Shown here: positions 22,913 through 35,076 of the stretch, in pieces | Position numbering within the stretch: the first letter of the stretch is position 1 | Layout: every line of letters starts with the position of its first letter | Assembly (NCBI GenBank): GCA_021432635.1 | Contig: MU270018.1 | Location: forward strand, 441,579-505,578 | Direction of reading: 5' to 3' | Origin: Thozetella sp. PMI_491 | Taxonomy: Eukaryota > Ascomycota > Sordariomycetes > Chaetosphaeriales > Chaetosphaeriaceae | Length of the DNA stretch: 64,000 nucleotides | The notes under the pieces: generated by a model | The model's database searches: none | What the model saw: the letters and a program-made list of their open reading frames with translations, nothing else | What the model was told of the DNA's origin: nothing | Translations under genes and position numbers: made by a program

Positions 22913-24598
22913 TCACACTTCCTCCCTGTCACGATCGTCATTAGCTTTCCTTCTATTCTTAAGCTTTTTCTGTCTCCTATCCCCCCCCAAGTCCATCTCC
23001 CTCATCTCGGTCCTGGCCTGCCGTTGTGCCTCTTCCACTCGGGGCTTTAGCGTCATGACTTCCTCTTTGTCAATTTCATACACTTCTGTCTTGCCTTCCC
23101 TACCGAGGGCCTTTTCGATGCGCTGGAAGAGCTCGATCTCGTACTGCGTGACCACGTTGATAGCGTGGCCCGACTTGCCAGCTCGAGCGGTTCGGCCGAC
23201 ACGATGGACGTAAATCTTGGAGTCGCCGGGCATGTCATAGTTTATGACGACTCCAACTCGAGGAATATCCAAACCTCTCGCGGCAACATCTGTGGCGATC
23301 AAGATATCTCTGGTCCCGGAGCTGATCTTGTTCAAGGCTGCAAGACGAGAGCTCTGGGAAAGCTTCCCATGCAGCGGGATGGCTCCAAACCCTTGTAGAC
23401 AGTATGAGCTTCAGCTCCAGTCATTGCCGGAAGGGAGGCAGGGTACTTACCGAGGGCCCGGAGCAGGAGGGCTAATCTCTGAGTCTCGTAGACTGTACGT
23501 GCAAAGACAACGATGAATTGGCCGAAGAACTCGTTGATAAGGTGGACGAAGTAAGCATCTTTGTGTATCTGGGGCACGAATACCATGCTCTGCCGCAGGG
23601 TCGCCACCGTCTGGTATTTATTGGTCTTCACGCTAATACCTGCTGCTTGTTAGTTCTCTTATTCATCCCTTTGGTAGAGCGGATCGATTCTTACGTAGAG
23701 GATCCTTCAGACTGGCACGCTGCAAACTCTCCACTTGTGAAGACATGGTTGCAGAGAAGAGGGCAGTTCGCCGCTCCCGAGGTATGAACTTTAGGATCTT
23801 CTCTAGTGAAGGGCCGAAGTCCATGTCGAGAAGACGATCTGCTTCGTCGATAACGAGATATTTTAGCTTAGACAAGCTGAACCCCTTGGTCTTCTCGAGG
23901 TGGTCCAAGAGTCGGCCCTAGAGAGCGGGTTAGAAAGCGCCGACAGCGAGCAGGCCGTCAGGGTGAGACCTACGGGGGTCGCAACGATCACGTGCGGTTT
24001 TTTTCCGAGCTCGATTGCTTGCGATACCATGTCCATGCCGCCTAGAATCCTTCAAGTCGGTCAGTACGCTTCAGGTTTCACACATGGGTACTGCGCCGAC
24101 GTACGTAGCACACCGCAACGAGATACCGGATCCCAGTGCCTTGAAGGACTGCGCAATCTGCACAGCGAGCTCACGAGTTGGCGCGAGGACCAAGGCATAA
24201 AACGGAGAAGGGCTTGCAAGAAGGCCATGCAGAATGGGTAATGCAAATGCGCCAGTCTTTCCGGAGCCTAAGGAACAGTGAGCCTTGATGCAGCAGCCAC
24301 CAAGCCGGGCCTGAAAACTCACCAGTTTCTGAGAGCCCGATAATATCTCTGTTCTTCAACGCTGGAGGGATTGCGGCCTACGAGAGGAGGTGTCAGTCGG
24401 CCGGCGGGAAAGCGCCGCAGCAGGCCAGCAAGCTCTTACACATTGGATCGGCGTTGGCTTCAGCCAGCCAAGGGCGTCGCAAGCTTCGCAGAGGCTGTCA
24501 ACCAGCCCAAGCTCCTTGAAAGTTTCAGCCGGCTTCGAAACATCCCCAGTCCCAGGCTCCAAGCCAGGCTGGTCCGCAGAAGACTCTGGACTCGACAT
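22913..24598 (-). CDS. RRP3: DEAD-box ATP-dependent rRNA helicase RRP3 (DDX47-like)
   Basis: Seven exons: complement(22913..23391, 23451..23639, 23695..23917, 23974..24049, 24105..24267, 24323..24377, 24440..24598), 447 aa; all six joins keep frame. Q motif: [18 protein letters not shown] then PTPIQ. Motif I SETGSGKT is split by an intron (Gly72 codon). Motif Ia is APTRELA, Ib TPGRL (intron between Pro and Gly), II DEAD (175-178), III SAT (206-208) and [12 protein letters not shown] (351-360). The [15 protein letters not shown] start and the C-terminal [12 protein letters not shown]-type region point to Rrp3/DDX47, a nucleolar helicase for early 18S rRNA processing. The tail is basic ([11 protein letters not shown]). 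The N-terminus before the Q motif is short (~26 aa), so a further upstream exon is possible. Confidence 0.92.
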
Positions 24599-25267
24599 CC
24601 CAGTGGACGAGGTGCTCGACCGTGTTGTACGTGGGGCGTGAAAGTTGCAGATGAGGTATCGTGGGGCTCAACTTTTTTTATCCTTCTGCTCTTGGTTGCG
24701 GTGATAAGATAAGGCCCTAACCCTTGAGATGTCGACCGCCTTGTCTTACTGTAAGTCCCCACCCTGGGAGAAACGTACTTCATGTGACCCATGTCTTGTT
24801 GTTGCATACAAAAAAGAACAACTAGTATTGCAATTATCCTCCTCAAGTAAAGATAGGAATACGAGTCAATACCACAAGTAATTCGAATGATACGAATGCA
24901 TTTTGGTTTAAAAAGAAATCTCAAGTGCTGAAAAATTGCTTACACGAGGTGATGGTAAACTTACAGCCCAATAGAGATGCAGTTTGATCTAACATGTTCC
25001 AAATATGCTACTATCCTACCAGGTACATATGCCGTGCCGCGTCCGTGCTGCAGGCGATACGAGCCCACTAATAAACCCCAGGTATGTAGCAGGGCGCTAT
25101 GGCCGGGGGGACGACCACAGGGCGGTTCATACCCTCGTATAAACCCCATGCCGTCCCGCCTTGTTCTATCCCGTTCTCCCCGTCCCTCGTCTTTCGTGGC
25201 TCTATACCGGCTGTCAACACATAACAAACCTTCCTCGTTCGTCGAAAGTACAGCCAAAATAGCCACC
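24599..25267. other. Divergent promoter region, RRP3 / ABC transporter
   Basis: Shared 669-bp upstream region with AT-rich stretches at 24800-24930 and a TATA box facing the transporter gene. No gene recognised. Confidence 0.55.
25138..25143 (+). promoter_or_regulatory. TATA box of ABC transporter gene
   Basis: TATAAA, 125-130 bp upstream of the ATG at 25268. Confidence 0.5.
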
Positions 25268-28200
25268 ATGCGATCGGCGTGGACTTGGTGGCTTCCTGAG
25301 ATCTCCGCCGCCCTGTCTGTCCTGTTTGTGCTTCTATCCGTCCTTCGGATATGGCGGCTACGGAAAGAGACCATCAAGACAGGCCCTGGTTGGCTGGCCA
25401 CAGCCAAGATTGTATGAACCCAATGGCCTCATATCATCTTAGCCGGCTCCTTGCTAAAGTGGGGGACATCCCCTCCTAGGTCCTTACCATGGGCCTAGCC
25501 TCGCTCCAGCTCTCGAGTCTGATAGTGCTTATTCGACCGCCGCCCCTCTCGATTGAAGGGACGCTGGTTCCGTCCGCAGCTTCGGCAGCGGCGTCTCTGT
25601 TCCTTATCTGCCTCTCCCTCATAGAACACCGCAGATCAGTGCCGCCGTCAGACCTTAGCACCATCTACCTCCTTGTTACGGGGCTGCTCAATGCAGTCTG
25701 GCTTGCGGCACCGTCGACCGAGGCTTCAGATAGAGAGCTTCGGCTTGCCAGACTCGAGCTTCTCGCCAAGGCGGCCGTGTTTGCGGCAGAAAGCTGCAGC
25801 AAGGCCGACATCTTACTCGAAAAATACCGGGCCTTGCCTCCCGAGGTAAAGACGGGGGCGCTTGGGAAGGCCGTTTTCTGGTGGATTAACCCAGTACTCG
25901 CTGAGGGTTACAATAACATCCTGCTGGACCATGAACTTCCCAGTATTGACCATGATATCTCGTCCCCAGTGCTGCGAAATAACATCTGGAAAACCTGGAC
26001 CGATGGCCGTGAGTTCCCGCGCTAGAGCATACCATGATGGTCCGTCTAGTTGTCGGTTCTGATGAATAATTTAGAGTCAAAATGGCTACCTCTAGTGCTC
26101 TACAGGTGTCTTCGCGCACCATTCCTCTCCGTCATACCGTCGCGACTATTCCTCATTCTCTTCCGGTACTGCCAGCCGTTTCTTATCGAATACAGCATTC
26201 GCTTCGTAGGCGACTTGCGCCTTGGGCAGTGGGAAGCAGACGAAGGCTTCTTAATTATCGTTGCCGCAGTAGTTATTTATACGGGTCTAGCGGTAAGCGT
26301 TCCGTCTCATGCTAGTCGCAGCAGATGCTAACAGAACCTACGCAGGTGTCAACTGCAGCCTATCAGCATGGGTTGAATAGGTTGCAGGTCATGATCCGAG
26401 GCGCCCTGACTGGCCTCATCCATGGGGGATCATTGGCTACCCAGAGCAAGGCTTATGATGACGGAAGGGTCCTCACGCTCGTCACCACCGACGTGAGCGC
26501 GATTGAGGGCATCCCAGAGATGTTTCACGAGACCTGGACCATGTTGATCGAGCTCGTGATCGGCATCCTCTTGCTTGCGAGACAAGTTGGGTGGCTCTGG
26601 CCACTCCCCCTCGCCGTCATCTTCTGTTAGTACACATCTTATCTCGAACTCATCACGAAACTAACTTCCTGCAGTATCCTCGCAAACCAGCCGTTATGTG
26701 GCCCAGAACTTAAAGGGACGGTCCCTCCGATGGAACGCCGCGACGCAGAAGCGCATCACCATGACAAGCGCAGTGATCGGCTCGATCAAGAACATCAAAA
26801 TGCTTGGTCTACAGGAGACCACCGCAGCCCACATCTCCAGTCTAAGAGATCAAGAACTCAGTGCCGCCGGGAGCTTCCGGCTTCTCATGTTTTTCTACAA
26901 TGCTAGCGGTTCGTTCCTCGGCCGAATTGCTCCGGACAATGTTGCTAACTCGTACAAGCAAACGCCGTCGGCCTTTTCACGCCAGTCCTCACCATCGTCG
27001 TGTTCGCGGTTCTAGCTATGCGAAGAGGCGAGCCTCTCCAGACCACGACGGCTTTCCCGACAATCTCGATTCTATTGCTTATTACTCAACCTGCTAATAT
27101 GATTAGCACATATGTCCCGAGAGCTATTGCAACGTATGCGAGCTTCGAACGCATCCAGGACTATCTGTCCGTTCGAGCAGAAGACCACCGTGCCACGTCG
27201 GAGGAGGGTAGTGACCTAGCGATCTCCCTCAAGAATTTTACCGTTCCCTCGGAGCAGGGCGGTAAGAAACCCCTTGAGGATGTCAGCATTGATATTCCAC
27301 GAAGGTCGGTCGCTATCCTTTCCGGACCGGTGGGTGCCGGAAAGACGGTGCTTGCACGGGCGATACTCGGAGAGGTCGCGCCGGCTGAGGGCACAATCGC
27401 CCTCGCTACAAAGAAAATTGCATACTGCTCGCAGATTCCATGGCTTCCAGGAAGAAGCATCAAGGATGTTATACATGGCCTTCCTGATGCCGGTCCCACA
27501 GATGAAAGCTGGTACAAAACCGTAGTCCAAGCTTGCTGCTTGACAGAAGACCTCGATTTACTTCTAGACGGTGACCAGACGATTGTTGGTGCCAGGGGAG
27601 CAAACTTATCCGGGGGTCAACGGCAGCGCGTGGTGAGTCGACATTTGAGCTATCACAGCCAACTGAGGAAGCTGATAGGTGCTAGGCACTCGCACGTGCA
27701 ATATACCAGCGTTGTGAGATCGCCATACTAGACGACACGTTCAGCGGGTTAGACGGGAAGACCGAAGATCAGATCACAAAGAACCTATTTGGCCCCGCTG
27801 GCCTATTTAGGGAACTGGGAACCACGGTACTTTGGATCACTAACTCAAGTATGCGACGTCTGAGTGTTCTTGCTAGCTATGGGTTAGCTAGCTAACTGAA
27901 TCTAGCAACACACTTTCCTATGGCCGATACTGTGGTTGTCCTGGACGGGAGAATCAAGGAGCATGGCGCTTGGGACGCGCTTCGGAGTAAAACGGAGCAG
28001 ATCGCCAAGCTTATCCACCACGATACGGATGATTCGGGCGAGCTCGAGGCGGCGAGGAAGAGTTTGGTGCCCCAACCTCGACCCCAGGCAACGACGGATG
28101 CCCGAAACGATCTCAGGAGAAAGAACGGCGATTTGTCTCTCTACAGTACGTACACACCTGGGACTCGCCATGCCATTCTTGCTCACACATCCAAGGCTAT

Positions 28201-30327
28201 TACATGAAGAGCACTGGTTACTTCAACGTAATCTTGTTGTTCTGCTGCTTCAGTGGCTATGCCATCTTCAATACTTTCCCCCAGTACTGGCTCAAGTGGT
28301 GGACAGATGATGCAGGAGACCATATAGTTCTGTGGACGGTAGGATATTTTCTGCTGTATTTCGGGGCTTGGGTCTCAACCTGCGGCGGCATGTGGTGCGT
28401 TCACGTCTTCCTTTGGAAATCACAGCCTTCTAGCAGACACAGCTGAACTTTTTCCTACAGGACTACGACAATGCGCATTGCCCCAAAATCAGGCTCGGTT
28501 TTGCACCAGCGGCTCGTGACAACAGTTACCGGGTAGGGGATCAAGCTCCTGCAGGCCGCGACCCTGTGACATGAGCTAATATCTTCCAAGGGCGACGCTT
28601 TACTTCTTCTCCACGACGGATCCTGGCGCCATTCTAAACCGGTATAGAAAGACATCTATCACTTTTGAGTGGAATGCTGATGCAGAATAGGTTTGGTCAG
28701 GATATCCAACTCGTAGACAGGCAGCTCTCAACCGCCCTTGGAACGCTTGCCGCCCGTAAGTCGCCGGAGCCTTGCCATGGTGATGGTATTACTGACGAGT
28801 GCCTTCCAGAGACTACCAAGACGATTATGCAGGCTTTGTTTCTCTTTGTCGTGCAGCCGTGGCTGGCGCTGAGCCTTCCCTTCTGCGCCGGCATCGTATT
28901 CGTCGTTCAAAAGGTGTATCTCCGGACCTCACGCCAGCTGCGCGTCATAGAACTCGAGACCAAAGCTGCCGTGTATTCAAGCCTCTTGGAAACAGTGGGT
29001 TCTCTCTCACCTCTTCAAAAGCCACCATTAACGCTATAATATAGGAGCAAGGCCTTGAGACTATCCGTGCGTTCGGCTGGGAGCAGGAGGCCGCTGAGGA
29101 GAATGTTCGCGCGCTAGAAAACAGCCAGCGGCCGTACTATCTTCTGTTCTGTCTCCAACGCTGGCTCAATATCGTCCTCGATCTTCTTGTAGCCGGCATT
29201 GCTGTTCTCGCTATTAGCTTCGCCGTGGCATTGAAGGGCACCACGACCGGCGGGGAGATCGGTATAGCCCTAGTGGTGATTCTGTCCACCAATACGACGC
29301 TCCTGAGGCTCGTAGCTTCATGGACCGATCTAGAGATATCTCTGGGAGCTATCGCGCGCCTGAAGTCTGCCGAGACCGACATACCGAGGGAAGAACGGCC
29401 AATGGATGAACTTGTACTCGCGACAGAGTGGCCTTCTGTCGGTGGTGTAGAATTCAGAGATGTGACGGCGGCATATAGGTACATGCCCCCGAACCCTGGG
29501 CTCCTTAGTCCGCCGCTAATCCGAAACTCAGCGAGAACGCCGTGGCTCTGCGGAGCTTCACCTTTACAGTTAAGCCAGGTCAGACCGTAGTCGTCTGCGG
29601 CCGGACCGGAAGCGGCAAGAGTTCCCTCCTCCTCTCCCTCTTGCGGTTGCTCGACGTCAAATCTGGCTCGATTCTGGTGGACGGGGTGGACATCAGTCGC
29701 GTGTATCGGGAGACCATCCGCGGAAGGTGCTTTGTTACCGTGACCCAAGATCCGTTCATCCTGCCGGACGCGACGTTGAGGTTCAATCTCGATCCATCTG
29801 AGTCTATCAGTACGGAGGCCTTGATTGCCGTCCTAGAAAAAGTTGGCCTCAAGTCTCATTTCAGCACCGAGTCGGGCGGCACGGAAAGCAGTCCGACTCA
29901 CGAATTCCTGGATAAATCCCTTTCTGCCTTGCCAACACTTTCAGGGGGTCAGGCCCAGCTGCTATCTATAGCTCGCGCTGTTGTCCATGCAAGTGTACTG
30001 TCGTCGCCCGACGCCCCTGGCAATATTCGATATTCGGATACCGTCCTCAAACCCATAGTCCTCCTAGATGAAATTACGTCGTCTCTGGATGCGGGGACAG
30101 AGGCCGCAGTGTACCAGATCATACAGGAGTCCTTCATCGATAAAGGCCATACCGTCATCATGGTGACCCACAAGCTGGGCACTTTTATGCAGAACTTGCG
30201 ACCCGGAAAGGATACCGTCGTGTTCATGAAAGATGGGAGGCTGGATCGAGTAGAAGACCCTAGCCATATCACGGTGCCAACGGGGGCGAGAATTTTGCCA
30301 GATGATGACCTGTTGTCTACCTCATAA
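25268..30327 (+). CDS. ABCC-type (MRP-like) ABC transporter
   Basis: Fifteen exons: join(25268..25411, 25480..26008, 26075..26292, 26346..26625, 26675..26908, 26959..27632, 27686..27848, 27906..28145, 28196..28394, 28461..28532, 28591..28641, 28691..28755, 28810..28994, 29045..29478, 29532..30327), 1427 aa, all joins in frame. Layout: N-terminal TMD0 (WWLPEISAALSVLFVLL onward), TMD1, NBD1, TMD2, NBD2. NBD1: Walker A GPVGAGKT (591-598), LSGGQ (685-689), Walker B IAILDD (705-710). NBD2: GRTGSGKS (1186-1193), LSGGQ (1299-1303), IVLLDE (1338-1343). NBD1 Walker B carries Asp in place of catalytic Glu, usual for this subfamily. ABCC proteins export conjugates, drugs or metabolites across plasma or vacuolar membrane; the substrate is unknown. 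Apparent frame breaks at ~28400-28800 and ~29480-29530 are short introns. It is tail to tail with the IQ protein, 92 bp apart. Confidence 0.93.
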
Positions 30328-30419
30328 CCTCCTATGTAGCATCATAGCCAACCAAAGCAGCGGCGGGTATCTATATAATGAAAGGCTCAGTCCCTTGCCC
30401 ACTGTCCATGTATCCAAAT

Positions 30420-32399
30420 CTATGCCAGTTCACCCTTGTCTTCCTTTGCCGGTTCCTTCGTCTCTTCCTGCTGCGAGCTCGGGCCGCCAGCAGGCTCCTG
30501 TGGGACGATCTTCAGCTTTTGCATCAGGTGCAAGCCTGCGCGGTTCTCTTCTCTCGCCTCTGACTCCTCCTTCCTCTGTTTCTCGAGGAACTCGCGCTCC
30601 TTTTTTGCGCTCTCCGACTTGTCTCTCTCTTCCTCCTCGCGCCGCCGGACTTCCTCTGGAGCGAGAATCTTGTCTTTGCGATGTGCGATCTTCTTGACCA
30701 GCTCCTTACCTTTCCTGCGCGTCTTCATGTAGGCCTCCAGACCAACTAGAACGGCGTAAGACTTGGAGATACTAACATGCGACATGTCGACCCCTTCTTC
30801 CTTTAGGCTGTGCACAAAGGCGCGGAAGTTGGAGGCGGGCGGGCGATAGTGGCCGCTCAGTGGAGAGAGCGAGCTCAGCCGGCCGTTCTTGATCTTGATC
30901 AAGCCTGCTGCCGAAATGCGACTGCCTTGGAGGAAGCTAGAGTGCTGGAAGGCGCCGCTGGCCTTAATACCCACGTATAGCCGGAAGTTGGTGTCGGCAA
31001 CGAATATCCACGTGTTCTTCTTGACGCTCTTGCGGAGCAGCTTGTCGAAAATGGTGGCGGCGGATACATGCTTCACTTTTTTGATGCCGTGGGCTTGGTC
31101 AAACCCGGGGGTTGCATACTTGGCGGCGCGCGCGGCCTCGCGTTCCGACTCCGAAGTGCCCGAGCTGGTGGCGGAATCGCCGTCGGCATCTCTCGGGGCG
31201 TTCTCGGGATTGAAAGCCGGCGTAGGGTCGTCGGCCGGGACGATGCCATGCACGCTGTCTTTCCACTCTTCGGTGGTGTCGATCCGGGCGCCGTTCTTGG
31301 CCCAGCAAAGACGCCCCTCCTCATCCACCTTGACCAGGTAGTACTGCCGCTCTTCCCGGGAGAGGTAGCGCACCTGTTCCCGGTCGAGCCGCTCGCGCGG
31401 GCACCCTTCCATGTCTAGATAGCGGCCCTCCCCATAGTCCAGCCAGTAAAAGAAGTTCTCGTTCGTATCGGCCTTTTTCCATTCTTCGTGGTAGGTCCTT
31501 AGGTTCGATCCGTAGCGATGCTTGACATCCACCATCTCGAGGAAGTAAGGCAGACCCATAGTTTGAGCGCCTTTCTTCCTCTTGGCCTTCTCCTCGGCTC
31601 TCTTGCGCCTCGCTTCTTTCCTCTGCGCAGCACTCCTCTCCGCGGAGCCGGATGACGAGGATGATGCGGATGACAGACTGCTGGAGTCGTCTTCGTCGTC
31701 ATCCACATCGAGGCCGGCGTGTCGGGCAATGATGGCGGCTTTTCTCCACTTCTGGCGGGCCCCGGAGCTTCCTTCAGGACGGCCGTCTACCGATGACCGG
31801 ATGCTCTCGCCTGCTTCGATGGTCTCGGTCCGGGCCCTGGGCCGAGTGATCTCGCGCCATTGCGCATCCCGGAGGGCATGTGTCCATCGGGTCGAAGCGT
31901 CGAGTCCGAGGCCAGCAACTTCACGGCGTACCCGGTAACCCCGGTAGGCGCGTTGGATGGTGGTTGCGGCCTTGGAGCGCTCCTCTTCGTTTGGCTCATG
32001 CCTCAGCCAGTGGCGGGGGGACAGCGGCAGTTTGTGGTGCGACCTCTTGGCCTCGGCGGGCGGTTGGGATTCCTGGGCGGACCGGGCGAGGTCGAGACTC
32101 GCTCGCACAGCTTCCCGGGACTGCCGACGGTGCTCGGCCTCGCGTTCGGTCTGCACCTCGGCAATCCGCCGGATCTCGTCCGTTGGGGGTACTACGAGCT
32201 TGTCCATGTATTCCTTCCGGCTTTGCGACGACTGGAAGGTGTTGATGGATGCTTGTGAGCTGCCATTGGGGTGGCCGTGGAGTTCAGTTTGTGTGAGGAG
32301 GCCCTTCGTTGAGTCTGGGCTGCGGGGTGGCGTGGGCGGCATCGCGGGGCACGAGGGCTGTTGCGCCGAGGGCAACGGGGCGGTAGAGTAGGGTTCCAT
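30420..32399 (-). CDS. IQ calmodulin-binding motif protein (IQM-like)
   Basis: Uninterrupted ORF, 659 aa. One IQ motif at ~144-162 (KAATTIQRAYRGYRVRREV) should bind calmodulin. The central region from ~290 (GLPYFLEMVDVKHRYGSNL, FFYWLDYGEG, REQVRYLSREERQYYLV) and the later KHVSAATIFDKLLRKSVKK, FVADTNFRLYVGIKASGAF, HSSFLQGSRISAAGLI and GHYRPP blocks resemble the plant IQM proteins and their fungal counterparts. A long acidic/Ser-rich linker sits at ~240-260 and a Lys/Glu-rich predicted coil at the C-terminus. No membrane segment or signal is seen. The biochemical role is unknown; a Ca2+/calmodulin-linked function is inference. Confidence 0.8.
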   Translation of the reverse strand: MEPYSTAPLPSAQQPSCPAMPPTPPRSPDSTKGLLTQTELHGHPNGSSQASINTFQSSQSRKEYMDKLVVPPTDEIRRIAEVQTEREAEHRRQSREAVRASLDLARSAQESQPPAEAKRSHHKLPLSPRHWLRHEPNEEERSKAATTIQRAYRGYRVRREVAGLGLDASTRWTHALRDAQWREITRPRARTETIEAGESIRSSVDGRPEGSSGARQKWRKAAIIARHAGLDVDDDEDDSSSLSSASSSSSGSAERSAAQRKEARRKRAEEKAKRKKGAQTMGLPYFLEMVDVKHRYGSNLRTYHEEWKKADTNENFFYWLDYGEGRYLDMEGCPRERLDREQVRYLSREERQYYLVKVDEEGRLCWAKNGARIDTTEEWKDSVHGIVPADDPTPAFNPENAPRDADGDSATSSGTSESEREAARAAKYATPGFDQAHGIKKVKHVSAATIFDKLLRKSVKKNTWIFVADTNFRLYVGIKASGAFQHSSFLQGSRISAAGLIKIKNGRLSSLSPLSGHYRPPASNFRAFVHSLKEEGVDMSHVSISKSYAVLVGLEAYMKTRRKGKELVKKIAHRKDKILAPEEVRRREEEERDKSESAKKEREFLEKQRKEESEAREENRAGLHLMQKLKIVPQEPAGGPSSQQEETKEPAKEDKGELA

Positions 32400-34131
32400 A
32401 GGCCTGGCCTCGACCAGGTTCTTGTGCTAGTAAGTGGGCGGGTTATCAACGGTCCCCGTTGACCTCTCTGCCTAGGGAAGTGACCCAAAAGGAGAAAAAG
32501 CCGGGGGGAGATATCTGTTGAGAAATTAGGGTTTCTCTTGGCCTGACTACTGTGTAGAGCCGTGAGGCAAGTCATCGTACCTATATAGGGAGCTAAGTCG
32601 GTCGGTTTGCTGTCGGAGGCCGGCTCCAGAGCTGTCCTCGACCAGCCTCTGAGGCCGCGTCGTGTTGCAGGGCTGTGCCTGGTACCGAATCGGGAGGTGG
32701 CCAACCCTGCCAGCGTACAGTAGGCACGCGACGGCCAGCGGGAATGGGGCGTTTCTCAGCGCCAAGAACGGATTGCTGCTGGGCTCGAATCCCAGCCAAA
32801 ATACACGGGACTTGCAGGTAGCTTCCAAGGCGATTGGAAAGGGAGATTTGCACGGGGATCGACCGAAAATGGAGTCGTTGACGCTCGTCCTTTTCTCTCT
32901 CTCATTTCGGTACGGATTTGTATGCCCATCGCAAGCCGGTGTGCCCATGCAATCTGTATTATACATTTGGCTCAATTGACGACGTCATGGCTGCCAAGGA
33001 AAGAGCAGACAAAACAGGGTGGGTGGGAATAGCCACTGCCCACCATCAGGCAATTGTATGGTCGGGCCAGATTAGGAAGGAACCCAGGTGATCGATCATG
33101 TTGGGATGGGGCGGGGATTGCGTGGTTGTAGGGAGTACATAGTACTTACTGTACCTCCAATTGCGTGGTCGACCTGGCTTGCCTGCACGCACGCCGCACA
33201 CCTACCCAGGCGGCTGGTCTGGGCGCCGAGGCTTAGCATCTCTCCCCCAGACCCGAACTCTTCTACAACTGGCTGGCTCGGCTCGGATGCGCCCGACAGC
33301 ACCCTGTGGGCTTCTATTTTGGTTGAATCTAGGGCCTAGGCGAACCCTGGAAGAGACTCCCAGCCAGTGTTAACGGTAACGTGGGGCGAGTGCAAGACAG
33401 CCCGCCAGCTAGCTAGATTTGAAGGGCCTAGAAGCCAATAAACGGCCTATTTGGCTCGTTGCTGGCCCTTTGCTTTGCCTCCACCGTTGGCTTGGTAGCA
33501 TCCCGGTCAGCTGGCAGCTCATCGCTCTTCGGCCCGTCAACCTTACGCAAGACTATCCATCTCTACCGACGACGACCATTGTCGGGCGGTTTGTACTATC
33601 TTGCTCGCCTGTCGCTAGTCTCCTTTGAGGAGACGGAGCCTGTTGTTTATCGGTCTCGCACCTGGGTAAACCTGGGTAACCAATCGCCGAAATGGGCCAA
33701 GCTAGTTTCGGAGTTTAGCCTCTTTCTGGCGTACGCCAGGAGTTCCATATGTTCAGTCGGCGGTTCCTTAAGTCCTTGGCTGTGGGACAGAATGGGTGCA
33801 GATGACTGGTTCTGGAGATGCCAAGACGTTTCCTTCCAAAAGGAGTTTCGGAGTACGACTCGAAATAAAGCGGACTTTGTTGAGCGTATTTACGTTTCCA
33901 GGGGGTTCAGGGAGCCTCAGGCCGTCGCTCCTTGACCTTCGAGACGGCTCAACTGTAGTGTATAAAAGAGCCATAACTAGAATTTAGAGAAATAGAAATT
34001 ATTAACTCTATTAACACCAGGCAGCACTTCAAATATATAGCAAGGATATCGTAGTTCTTTCATCACCATCCGTCTAGCATACCTAGAGAGTACATCCGAA
34101 CCACCCTATCCACGAGCACTCTACCAGCCCA
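32400..34131. other. Divergent intergenic region, IQM-like / SDR
   Basis: 1.7 kb of upstream sequence for both neighbours. ORFs are short and overlapping. It contains a small direct repeat (ACCTGGGTAA twice, 33660-33680), a TATA box for the SDR and a tRNA-like T-arm fragment that was rejected. Confidence 0.5.
33961..33968 (+). promoter_or_regulatory. TATA box of SDR gene
   Basis: TATAAAAG, beginning 171 bp upstream of the ATG at 34132. Confidence 0.55.
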
Positions 34132-35076
34132 ATGGCCGATTACGTCTGGCTTATTACTGCCACATCCAGCGGCTTTGGCAAGGCCATCGCCTTAGAGGCA
34201 CTCCGACGGGGCTATAAGGTGGTTGCTACCGCCCGCGATTCCTCTCAGCTCGCCGAGCTGCAGTCGGCTGGAGCGGCCGTCCTAGACCTCGACGTCACAG
34301 CCAGCGATGAGACACTCACAGCCAAGTTTTCCGAAGTCCGTGCCATCTATGGAAAGATAACACACGTCATCAACCCCGCTGGCTATCCTCTCTGTGGCCC
34401 AGTCGAGGCGGCAACGTATGCTCAGAAGCCACCCCGGGAGCTTACTCTGGGTATAGCATAGGCTGACTTTCTGTCAAGGTCCGAAGAAGTTTTCAAGCAA
34501 TTCAACACCAACGTCCTCGGGGCCTTCAACGTTGCTCGGGCCGCCGTGCCTCATCTCCGCGAAGCCGCAGCGACAGGCCAGGCGACTGGGTTGGTGAACT
34601 TTGGCTCCCTTGGAAGTTGGACTGGAATTGCAGCAATGGGACATTACTGTTCTACGAAATGGGCCGTGAGCGGCCTTACTGAGTCACTCCATGAAGAGCT
34701 CAAGCCTTTCGGAATCAACGTCTGCATAGTCGAGCCCGGCTACACGAGGACTGAGTTTCTGTTCACGGGGGTGGACGGGAAAGAGCGCCGGGCCACCACG
34801 GCGAAGCGACTCCCCGCCTACGAGGGCACAAACTCCCAAGAAGCGCTGGATCTCATGGACAGGGTAAATGGCCAGCAGCTTGGAAACGTAGGGAAGGGTG
34901 CTAGCGTGATCGTCGATGTCTTAACTAGTTCCGGCGTTGCGAAGGGGAGACAAGTCCCCCCAAGGCTTTTGTTGGGCTCGGATTCTATTGCGACAGTTCG
35001 GCAGAAGTGCGAGAAGACCTTGAAGAGTGTGGAGGAATGGGAGGACATATCTAAGATAACAGATCATGACGAGTAG
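34132..35076 (+). CDS. Short-chain dehydrogenase/reductase (classical SDR)
   Basis: join(34132..34415, 34479..35076), 293 aa. The Rossmann start is VWLITATSSGFGKAIALEAL, where the canonical TGxxxGxG appears as TATSSGFG. The acidic DLDV follows the third strand, as in Asp-binding SDRs. VINPAGY takes the place of the usual NNAG. The active site is YCSTK with Tyr151 and Lys155, and a preceding Ser in NFGSLGSWTG. The EPGYTRTEF segment closes the cofactor site. The 63-nt intron (GTATGC donor, GCTGACT branch) joins VEAAT to SEEVFKQFNTN. Family knowledge gives NAD(P)-dependent oxidation/reduction of an alcohol or ketone; the substrate is unknown. It sits next to an MFS transporter, tail to tail. The NNAG change deserves attention but the catalytic pair is intact. 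Confidence 0.88.

Noticed and set aside
28395-28810. ABC transporter looked broken (several frame changes at the start of TMD2)
   Set aside because: Four short introns restore a continuous conserved sequence; the gene is intact.
29479-29531. Frame break before NBD2 and a candidate 30-nt intron
   Set aside because: The 30-nt version does not fix the frame; a 53-nt intron ending at CTCAG does, giving TAAYSENAVALRSF.
32779-32795. tRNA T-arm-like stem-loop (CTGGG, CTCGAAT, CCCAG)
   Set aside because: No matching acceptor stem, D-arm or anticodon arm can be placed upstream, and the T-loop begins with C.
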